Shown: positions 24,201-33,399 of the stretch, one piece after another
Layout of the letters: each line of letters starts with the position of its first letter
Position numbering within the stretch: position 1 is the first letter of the stretch
From: Isoetes taiwanensis
Lineage: Eukaryota; Streptophyta; Lycopodiopsida; Isoetales; Isoetaceae
NCBI GenBank assembly: GCA_021234155.1
Contig: JAJEKV010000054.1
Coordinates: 6,123,962-6,187,961 of the forward strand
Reading direction: 5' to 3'
Length of the DNA stretch: 64,000 bases
Notes under the pieces: model-generated
Seen by the model: the letters and a program-made list of their open reading frames with translations, nothing else
What the model was told of the DNA's origin: nothing
Database searches by the model: none
Made by a program: the position numbers and the translations under genes

Positions 24201-25390
24201 GACAAACTGGGCTTGCAGGTAAACTGAGGTTTTATAGTTTGTTCCGGTTTTGTTTCTTGCAAGAAGCTAAGGTTTTGTAATTTCGTGTAGAAGCCACAGA
24301 TAGACGCCCTTTCCATTGGTTGCCCTAAATACAGATATTTGGTCAGTCTCCTTGGCACCAAACGACTATTCTGGCAGTGGCTGATCCGAAAATACAGGAT
24401 AAAAAAGTTCCGGATCCGACAGTGCAGAGGCGCTTGGCCCATAGCCAGAAAGATGCTTTTAGATTTTCATGGCTTTGGAAAACGAAATTGAAGAGGTAAA
24501 TGATTCCGGCCTCTTTAACTGGGTTTCTTACGGTTATAGCTCAAGCTCAGAGCAGAAGAAATGCAGAGGTAAATGATTGTTCCAGAAGTATTGAAATCCT
24601 GCTGGTTTTGCTAAGCTTTGCACTTTCTCCTCAAGATATAGCCGAGGATGCTTAATAAACTAATATGGTATCATATCACATGCTTCTATTCGTGTTTGAG
24701 ATGAAATCTTTGGTTGATCCGAATAGTTGTATGCTCTGTTGGCTTTTAACAGAAAGTAACGTTTTTTGTGAATTATTTACTTTACTGAAATAAAGCGTGA
24801 TAGCTTGTTATTGGCAAATCGATGGCCTACAAATATTCTAGGCTCAACTATATGTACAGGCTCCAAGATATGTTTCAATCTTAATACAGGGCTGACACAA
24901 ATGTTTCCTGGACAATGCTACATGTTCCTAGTTCTTGTTGGTAACAAGCTTGATGCTTGGGTGAGCATACAATTACTGCTTGTGGATTGTGAGGGGATAT
25001 TGCCATTCAGATGGATATCAGCATTAAGGCCCCATGAGCTGGGCGCACATGTAAAATACAACGTACTTCATTTATTCTTATAATTCTATTCTTCTTACCC
25101 CTTCTGGAAACCTATGTTCATGCCATGCAATATTTTTGACTTGACTGTGTGTACATGCGTTAAATGATAGTCGCAAGGCGGGTGTTTATTTTGCATTGCC
25201 AAAGAGTAATGTCCGATTTGTGCTTGAAATACCTTTTAAATGTATGACATTCTTTTGAAGCATCTCTATATCTATACAAATATTTTTGGATTCGTTGGCT
25301 TCGGTTTGAATAGGTCGCTAGTTGCAGATTTTCTTTCGCCGGGTCCTTTGACCAAGTTTAATGCCAACTTTACCGATCTAATAAATTAGT
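21290..25390. other. AT-rich spacer, no recognised gene
   Basis: Mostly short ORFs. The plus-strand stretch 22831-23320 has moderately protein-like frames (for example FEKLKHLFLLGHKSVVLFKT at about 23154-23213) but no recognisable domain. Nothing else is supported. Confidence 0.4.
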
Positions 25391-25400
25391 TGCAATCACC

Positions 25401-25750
25401 TTATGTCTTTATTAAGGTTTCGGAACATCTTTGAGAAGGTGGAACACAAGCCCTGCTTCTCGCAAATGCCCCAAGATTGCCCCGTCGCTCTCTGGAACTA
25501 TGGATTCTCGACCAATGCGGCTCAAAAGGGGTTTTTATTTTTCGGTGGTCCGATCCAATGATAAGCGCAAAGAGCTCCATCTCCAGAATAATGCAGACCC
25601 TACAAGCCCATCCAGACGGGTTTCTGAAGGAGACGGGTTTTTGATCCAATGATAAGCGCAGCAGCTCCATCTCCGAATAATGCAGACCCTACAAGCCCAT
25701 CCAGAGGGGTTTCTGAAGGAGACGGGTTTCTGAAGGAGCTCTGAATGTCA
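25401..25750 (-). pseudogene. Chalcone/stilbene synthase-like fragment with internal duplication
   Basis: Type III polyketide synthases condense malonyl-CoA on a CoA starter, giving flavonoid-type products. On the minus strand, 25725-25650 reads [20 protein letters not shown], matching the family region with the GDGAAA(L/V)I motif. Lower down (about 25520-25420) another frame reads [17 protein letters not shown] and then [10 protein letters not shown], the next conserved stretch. In between, about 80 bp of the GDGAAA region is repeated in tandem (about 25554-25637 and 25640-25720), putting the two ends in different frames. The N-terminal half and the C-terminal catalytic Asn region are absent. 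Confidence 0.8.
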
Positions 25751-25756
25751 CCGCTG

Positions 25757-26410
25757 TTACTTCGCCACAGGTAACCAGCACTCTGGCCCCTTTGCAAAAC
25801 TTATTTCAAGATTATTGGGTTTGTAGATGAGCGAAGCTTGCTTGCAAAGATCAGAACTGGAGGCTTTAACAAAATAAGGTTGTACTTTACCTGTTATGTT
25901 GAGATAGAAAACCAACCTGTTATGTTCAATAGTTGCAGTATAGATCCCATGTTCTCCAGTTGAAGAGTTTTTTCTGCTCATCACCATGGAGGGACTTGCA
26001 AGGCTCTGCCATGGGAGTATAACATCAGAAGGAAAATCAAAGCTTTGCCATGTCACTTGACGCTCATTGTTATACATTATCCATTGCCAGATTCGTTCAA
26101 CTCTGTAGAAGATACATTAGTTGAAGATTCCCAAATTAAACCTCATTTTTGAGCCCGAGTTCAAAAGTATAAACTTTGAATTAATTACGCGCCAAGCAAA
26201 TGTGGTGGATTTTTCTTTGGCAGCACATTTCTGCTGGGCAATCCAGACAGGAACACCGATGCTTACATTATTACTGCAACCCATATCAACTGACAAGTTG
26301 AAGTTTCCAAGATTGTTGTTGAACTCGTAAAATGCCAAACAAAAGGTCCCATTGTCGCTCTGCATCAGATCATTTCCTCCATACCCAGTTCTGAGGATCT
26401 GTATTTGCCT
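25757..26410 (-). pseudogene. Bulb-type (B-) lectin domain fragment
   Basis: B-lectin domains bind mannose and form the ectodomain of S-domain receptor kinases and EP1-like secreted proteins. The minus frame 26365-26117 begins MQSDNGTFCLAFYEF and includes VWIAQQKC, the usual GTF.LGF...WVA order. The minus frame 26077-25757 begins MYNNERQVTWQSFDFPSD and continues VILPWQSL, the diagnostic WQSFD.P.D..LP.Q motif. In the upstream part (about 26395-26415), NWVW fits only with a one-base frame change. No kinase or PAN domain is found. The fragment directly abuts the chalcone-synthase fragment. Confidence 0.7.
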
Positions 26411-26419
26411 TCAGATCCA

Positions 26420-28120
26420 ACATATTCGTGCAAATCTCGCGGCAATCGCTGGTTACGTCCCATAAGGAAGGCAATCTATTAGTAGTTAGTGATATAAATG
26501 AGAAGATAATATGATATGTCTTGCCTTCTGTTATCGAGAGGGATTGTTAGAATCTACAAATACAAAGAATAGGCTGGCAACAAAAATTATGCAACCAAGC
26601 TGTACTAGCTAGAGTTCCATATCCAAATATTCTACACACATGAAGTTAGAAATAAAAGCATGAAAAATGGTATAGAAGCTAATACAATCTATGTATTTGA
26701 TTAGGTGCTAATACAATCTATGTATTTGATTTATCGAAATACTTTGTCCGTGATTGTCATAATCAAAATATGCTGAGTTCCCAGTAGGCAGCCGTCTTTA
26801 ACAACTATAAGTTTTCACGGAAAGCCTTAATCAAAGGCCTGTAGAGCACTGAAGTTTTAAAGATCTAAACGAGTTTCAAATACTAAATCCAAAATTCAAT
26901 TGTGGGGAAGCTCCAGCCTTGATGTGCGGGCACCTAACAGAAGGCAACGAAATGCAGGTTCAAATTCTGCATGTTCTAGCATGTATAGACGAGTTAGGGA
27001 AGAGAAACGTTCGCGGCGGCAAGGCCGCCGCGATAAGTTTCTTGTATATATAATTGATATTTGACATAGGGAACCACCATGCATTTTGTGAAAATGTATG
27101 ATTGTTGAGTTAATAACCAACTTATAGGTTCAAATATCTTGGTCCTCGTAGATAAACAACGCAAGAAAGGCAGTACGTTGGAATAGGCGCATGATTCCGT
27201 ATAGCATAGTCAATTTGTATGTGTGTCAGATTTCACGAAGAAGTACAAAAGTACCTCGCATGTTAGAATCAGTCAAGAAATCTTTCCTTGTAAATGAGTT
27301 TGGGAGGCTCTAAACACTATACCCGTTATGCTACCATAAACATGCATAAACTTTTCAATTTATCATGTATATACATAGAGTACATAGAATTCATTCCTTC
27401 TTGCCTCCAAATAGGTTGGTATGTAAAGCTAGTAAGGAAACGGTACCGAGATCGCATTGTATGATTGAAAGGTTGGGATATTATGAATAGCTGGGTCATC
27501 TACACAAGATGAAAGAGTAAGAGAGTGAGTCAAAATGATATTTGGACATTTAAACAATATATTCTTAGACCATTCGCCAAAGATCTCCCAACATGAGTTA
27601 TTATACAGGTTAGCTTCCATCACATTCAAACCGCAAGTAGCTGATGGCTAAAACACAATGCACTATGTGGTTCAATATAATGCGTCGAGGATGAGCACCA
27701 TTTTCTTCTGCATTAGCAGACCATTATGATGGCAAGGAATAGCATCCATAAAATAGAGAATAGAGCACAAACAGCTGCAAAATGAAGCAATATATTTACG
27801 TATCAGTATATCAATATGCATAAATGCAATCTATAAATTCAAATTTCTCCATAAAAATACCAAAGTTTTACTGAATCTGGTCCCTGATTTGAAACTCTTT
27901 AATTCATTTTCTCCATGCCCTTGGTCCTTTATGATTATCTTCAATGTGTATCATCTTACATGCTCAGCCAGACAGAGAAGTATATATCTGCATAGATCAT
28001 TTTCATATACAAGGCACAAGCAAGATTGCCCATCCCAACAGGGCAAACTTGACCCCCATGTCCAAGTGACAAGTGTTCACTGGAGCTTTAAAAATTTTGA
28101 GGGTTTGGGACCTGATATAA
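26420..28120. other. AT-rich spacer
   Basis: No gene is seen. A tandem pair of a roughly 29-bp unit (GCTAATACAATCTATGTATT) lies at about 26680-26733. A GC hairpin GCGGCGGCAAGGCCGCCGC lies at about 27013-27031. Confidence 0.5.
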
Positions 28121-28127
28121 TTTCACT

Positions 28128-30530
28128 CTAAAAGTCTGTATATTCATACCCTTTCCCAAGTAAATGAACAATGCTCTCCAGGTCATGTGTCTTTTTAACT
28201 TTTACAAGAGTTGCCACAGCCTTGTTCATGCAACGATGTGAAGCCTTAAACGCTAGATGCTTCACCTCATTTTCCCAAGCAATGCGTTTGTGCATATACT
28301 GCATTTTCAATCTATGTTTAATGCGACGCTTTTTCTCCATTGCTTTTGCTGCTTGTCTTTCAGCTTTTGGGTTCACTACCCCCCCAACTGAGTATTCTCC
28401 TAAGAACTTCAGTGGACTAGTCGCATGCAAAAAGTTGTTTTCCTCAAATTTCAGTAGCAGTTTTGAGACAATGAAATATGTTACTCGCTTTCCAACCTTT
28501 GCTGTTATTTCTTTGGGTCCAACAATCCCAAATAAGATGTCACTTCCATGACGGATGTATTTTACAACAATAAATTTGTCCAAATTTGCATCATCTGGGA
28601 TACCTGCTTTTATTTTTGGCTTCAGCCGCTTCTTTGGGCGTGGACTATCTATATCCTCTAAATTATCTGTTTCTTGTTCCTCTTCATGGAGGCCTCTGGG
28701 TGTTTGATATTGCTGTTTAATATGCTGAACTTCTCTGTCTAACAAATCAAGGTAGATATTGCACAAAAGGGGATACAAGTGACTATTATGTGGTGTAGGT
28801 CCTTGGCCAAAGAGTTGACTGGGTTTGTTTGTAGAGCACCGTGCAACATTTAAAATGCCTCTCAGTAAAGTGGTGAACAGCTCATCTTTAATCCTTGCTT
28901 CAAGAACTTCAAAAAGAAGTTTCTGGTTCAGACTTTCGAAGCATTTTGATACCTTGAATTCTAGCATCCATGAAATGCCCTTCCACGAGCGCTGAATCTC
29001 AAGAGCAGCTGTCTTTGGACCTCTGCCTGGTCGAAATCCATGTGAATGAAAGCTAAAAGTGGGGCTCAAATATATGTTCCAATACGATGTAGATTGCCTC
29101 CAGTAAAATTTCAAATCTGGAAAAAACTATACACCATACTGTAAGAGCAGAACAATAAACAGAATGCCATAACCGTAAGGGAACAAGTCACTTCTGTCAT
29201 ATCCACCATACTGTAAGAGCAGAACAATAAACAGAATGCCATAACCGTAAGGGAACAAGTCACTTCTGTCATACAAAACTGTACACCATGTAATAAAACC
29301 CATGCAAAGCTCAAACTGAAGACAATTAGCCAGAGTCTCATACGTGGCTCCTTTAATCTTGGTAACAGTCTCAATGCATCCTGCTATCCATGCTTGTTTA
29401 TCAATCTGGTAACCAAGAATAGAGGCCTCCCCGTATAATGAGTCCTGCTCTTCAATCAGGAAAAGAGAAGTTCTGTGGTCGTGATAGCTTTTATGTTTTG
29501 CTAATAGTTTGTCTTCTTATTTGAGTATTGCAGTGGATTGTAACTACTCTTTTGATCTATTTGCCTATTTTGAAATTCTTTGGACATGAAGAATAATGAC
29601 AATGAAGAAGAGATTGATGACCTCTGGAGATTGGAAGATAGACACAACATAAGACCTGATTAAATCAGGAAAAGTCTAGTTTATGCTGAACATGTTCCCA
29701 GGGGCAGGGGACTTGACATACATAAACTATAACAGAAACAAAATGACAACCCAAACAATTCCTGTCTGGAGGACATATTCTGCAGTGTCTACATTCCTGT
29801 GTAGGGAAAGGTGAACCCAGTGACAGTTTCACGGTGCACGGGCATGATCTCTTCCAATTAGGCTCTTCAAAACAGACTACTGAATCCCTCAACATTCTAA
29901 TACTAAGACCTTAGGGTTACATTTTAGGTGCGTCTCTTAGCTAGACCATCTCGAAAAATAATACCACCTCCAACAATTAAAAAGAAAGAAACAAGCAATG
30001 TTCATTACTCCAAAAATACATTGAACATGAGTTTTACTCTCTAATCACATACTTTGCATAATACCCAAAATGCTGTTATTTCTAATATATGTCATCCCAG
30101 CCTATGTTTCTAAATACTATTAAGTGTTTAAATTCGGACGAAGTCTTAAATTACTGAAGTTTTATATAACCCCTGAACTAATTCCATTCTGAGACAAGAA
30201 GGCCTCAACTTCAGCATATTAAATGGATACTGAAGAAAACATCTTGCAACCAATGGAAAACAAAAAAAGCAATTATACACATACTTCAATGATCCAACCG
30301 CAGTTCGGACCGAACGCAAATCATAAAACTCACTTGGGTAATCGTTTTTTGATTCGTAGTCTTCCCAGGTCCGAAGGAACTGCTACATGTACCCAACGTT
30401 CGGCTGTGGCGTTGAAGGTCAAAGGCGAATTGACAGTGCTTGTTATCAACAAGGAAGTATTCAAAAATTCAGAGGAACGAAGGGGTAAACTGGCATTTCT
30501 CCGGCAGAATAACGCTCTCACAAGCGACAT
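28128..30530 (-). CDS. Nuclear maturase-like gene (nMAT/MatR type), multi-exon, one frame break
   Basis: Group II intron maturases help fold and splice organelle introns; plants keep some in the nucleus. The main exon (about 29116-28128) encodes a reverse-transcriptase-like core: HSHGFRPGRGPKTAALEIQ, LEFKVSKCFESLN, LLCNIYLDLLDREV and KYIRHGSDILFGIVGP. The catalytic YADD is replaced by HGSD, as expected for a splicing-only protein. A Lys/Arg-rich helix follows. Before it, LLEAIYIVLEHIFEPHF is readable in a second frame; one extra base in an A4 run (29054-29057) separates the two. The putative first exon (30530-30334) begins MSLVRALFCRRNASLPLRSS, an Arg/Ser-rich presequence-like start, and ends at GTGAGT. 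Another likely exon at about 29455-29285 includes ILGYQIDKQAWIAGCIETV. The C-terminus is unclear: a donor-like GG|GTATGA lies just before the stop. How the exons join is inference. Confidence 0.65.
29132..29275. repeat. 72-bp tandem duplication in an intron of the maturase-like gene
   Basis: CACCATACTGTAAGAGCAGA... occurs at 29132 and 29204 with almost no differences, so the duplication is recent. It sits between the main exon and the preceding putative exon. Confidence 0.9.
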
Positions 30531-30675
30531 GGTTAAACCCTTGTAAAATCTTGGACCAGGCATAAACGTAACCAAAAGTGCATTGTTACATTTGGAATAC
30601 TCGACTCGGTTTTTACTGAGTATAATCCGCTCGGCGGTGCCGCCAGCTGAGTATACACGCCAGCTGGAATTACGT

Positions 30676-30708
30676 CCAATAGGCGGCCTCCACGTCACAG
30701 CCACGTCA
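30676..30708 (-). promoter_or_regulatory. Paired ACGT-core elements and CCAAT upstream of the maturase-like gene
   Basis: CCACGTCA occurs at 30690-30697 and again at 30701-30708; on the minus strand this is two TGACGTGG sites, a bZIP-type core. CCAAT is at 30676-30680. All lie 145-180 bp upstream of the proposed ATG at 30530, a reasonable position for a proximal promoter. A T-run follows at about 30728-30747. Confidence 0.4.
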
Positions 30709-30849
30709 TCCATGTTTATAATGTACCTTTTTTTTTTTTTTTTTTTTGAGCTCCCGCTATGGCGGATCTGACGCGTCTTGTTGGAGCTCCGGTGATGGCG
30801 CTGCGGTTTTGAATATCGTGGCGCTTGGTTTGTAGAGGATGACAAAGGT

Positions 30850-32510
30850 GTTTTAGAGTAATATTAGGTCGATTGATGATGGCTATAGTGATCATTTTGT
30901 GTTTTGTGCAGAGATTCTTGATCTGTTCTTCGGTGATGCTTGCATGTCTTTGCGCCTTCTTTCATAGGATCTTGGCGACCTTTATTGCAAGAAATTGTTG
31001 GCGGATCTTTACTGTGAGGTTTTGTTGGCCGATTTATGGTCATTTGGGGCAGATTTTTTACTTATCTTTGGTCTTAAGGGATATGTGGCCGACCTTGGTG
31101 ACTTTTGGGGCAGAGTTTAGTTCTTTGGCCGAGTTTAGCCAATCTTTGGCGATCTTTAGCGATCTTTTTGGCGATCTTTTGGCGATCATAGTGCAGTATG
31201 ATGTTTGTGGCAGTATCAATATGATGTTTATGGCGAATGCTTCAGATCAAGAGTCGTATGTTCAGATCGGAAAAACTTTTGTTGTGATCTTCGATCTTGA
31301 TCTTGCCAGATCTTCAATGGCGATTCTTTTGTAATGATAAACTTTGATGATAAGAAAGTCTTTTTGTAATGAGAACCTTTGATAACATAAACTTTGTAAT
31401 TTTTGAGCAGATTAACTGTGTAGTGGATAAAGTTTGTAATTTTTGAGCAAGATGAATTATGTTTGTGGTGGAGGTTACTTGAAATAATTTGAGCCTAAAA
31501 TAACAGTAATTCCAAGCTGGCGTGTATTACAGTGCATTTATTGGCTCTGGCGTGTGGATTTCAAGGTATTAAACTCGTGGTATAGGGGTAACCCGTTGAA
31601 TACCCATATTCGACCTACAAATTCAAGCCTATATTACACAAGTTGAATACTTTCAAGGATTGAAAAACTCCTTCGCTTGAATAGTTTTCCAAAAAAAAGG
31701 GGGTATTAGACTCGTTTAAACTTGCGTTGCATTTTGTAAGTCGAATACCTAAGGAGGTATAAGATTCGTTTAAATTAACTCCACGTATTTTACAGGTCAA
31801 ATACCAAATACCACATGGACTATCTGATACCCTTTTTTTCTTTGAAATTCCAATATACCAAGGTATTAGGTTGTCAAAATCATATTCCACAAGTCGAATA
31901 CCCCTTTGCCTATTAGATAAGTCAAATACCCATTTCAAAAAGTAAATACGTTATGTTGCATTGATTTCTTCGTGACATTTTATCGAGGAGAGATATTTAA
32001 AGTCTTCTTTACTTAATTGAAACCATTGATCATGATGTAGATCATCAACTCCACTATTTTGTATCCATATAAAGCTTCAAGTTGCGTGAGCATCTCAAAT
32101 AAAAGGAGCTTTGTATGAGCGCATTGAAAGGCATTTTAAGCGACATATACTTTAGCAATCCTGGCTTAGCTAGTGTTTCTTTGACCTGAAAAAGGGACAT
32201 GAAAACTCCACTCCCAAGTATGTAGGTGACAGATAGAATGTCCATAGGTTTGCCATATAGTTATTTGTCATTTCTTCCAACAAGCATTAAGGTTTAGTAT
32301 TAAGCTCAGGAGCATATTAGGTTTCTAAGTGTTTAGAATTAAATTCAGTAGTTAACATATTGTGAGGCATAGACTATTTATTTTTTAGAGAGGGGTATTT
32401 TAAAACTTTCTACAACATCAAGATTGCAAATAAACTCCCAACATATAATGCTTCAAGTTCCCCAACGTAACTTATTTTTTGGATATTTTTTTCTTACATA
32501 TAAGTAAACA
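30850..32510. other. T/G-rich spacer with degenerate repeats
   Basis: 30960-31200 repeats variants of GGCGATCTTT on a T/G-rich strand; the 153-codon open frame there is hydrophobic and compositionally biased, so I do not call it a gene. 31560-31935 holds diverged repeats of GGTATTAGACTCGTTTAAA and AAGTCGAATACC. Confidence 0.4.
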
Positions 32511-32515
32511 GACTC

Positions 32516-33089
32516 TGATATGGTCTATGGGGTATGGATTAAGCCTCGAAAGGTTGGGGCCCATTGGATAACGATTTTCTTGAAGGATCCGCCATTTTGA
32601 TGTGTTGGTTATCACTAGAGATGCTAATGCGTAACATTTGGTATCAGAGCTAAGGTTCAATTCCTCGTGGCGACATTGCTGTATTCCACATGTTTGAAGG
32701 CAAGCATCTCGAGGAGAGGAGGAATTGATATGGTCTATGGGGTTGAGGCCCATTGGATAACGATTTTCTTGAAGGATCTGCCCTTTTGACGTGTTGGTTA
32801 TCACTAGAGATGCTAGTACGTAACATTTGGTATCAGAGCCAAGGTTCAATTCCTTGTGGCAACATTGGTGTGTTCCACATGCTTGAGGGCAAGCATCTCG
32901 AGGAGGGGAGGAATTGATATGGTCTGTGGGGGTATGAGATAAAGCCTCGTAGAGGTTGGGGCTCATGGTTGGTTGCACTAGCACCTCGAGTGATAACCAA
33001 CACACCAAAAAGGCAGATCCTTCAAGGAAATCGTTATCCAACGGGCCCAACCGTTCTAGGCTTTATCTCATACCCCATAGACCATATCA
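32516..33089 (+). mobile_element. TRIM-like composite LTR element with terminal inverted LTR
   Basis: A 574-bp insertion flanked by perfect 5-bp direct repeats GACTC (32511-32515 and 33090-33094). LTR 1 is 32516-32636 (TGATATGG...GTAACA), followed by the PBS TGGTATCAGAGC at 32639-32650. A short interior ends in a purine tract (GAGGAGAGGAGGAA). LTR 2 (32726-32825) follows, then a second PBS (32828-32839) and a second interior with purine tract. LTR 3 starts at 32915 but breaks off near 32968, and an inverted complete LTR follows to 33089. No coding capacity. The ends are therefore inverted repeats beginning TGATATGGTCTATGGGG. Confidence 0.85.
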
Positions 33090-33228
33090 GACTCGTTGAA
33101 ATTACTACCCGCTAAAAGTTTAATTGGACATGTGTGGAGGTTTTAGCCCATCTACCTAAGTAAGCAGGTGGATGCTCTTTAGAAACTGATGGGGCGAGGT
33201 GCATTATGGATATAATTCCACACGAGCA

Positions 33229-33336
<108 letters not shown>

Positions 33337-33399
33337 CCACGCCAACATGGCCGATGGTCCTATAACATCTCTAAAAGTAGCGCATTTTATCTCCGACTT

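Noticed and set aside
29111-29374. 87-codon minus ORF with an internally repeated hydrophobic segment
   Set aside because: It is the translation of a 72-bp tandem duplication in a probable intron; the exon there is in another frame.
30873-31334. 153-codon plus-strand ORF rich in Phe, Ile and Leu
   Set aside because: The T/G-rich low-complexity strand and repeated GCGATCTTT units explain both the openness and the hydrophobicity; no membrane-protein family is recognised.
32639-32672. tRNA-like sequence TGGTATCAGAGC...GGTTCAATTCC
   Set aside because: It is the primer-binding site and adjoining interior of the TRIM-like element, occurs twice, and lacks a full cloverleaf.
32472-33050. 192-codon minus ORF with an internally repeated His/Cys-rich segment
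   Set aside because: The protein repeats are the reverse translation of the tandem LTR and PBS units of the composite element.
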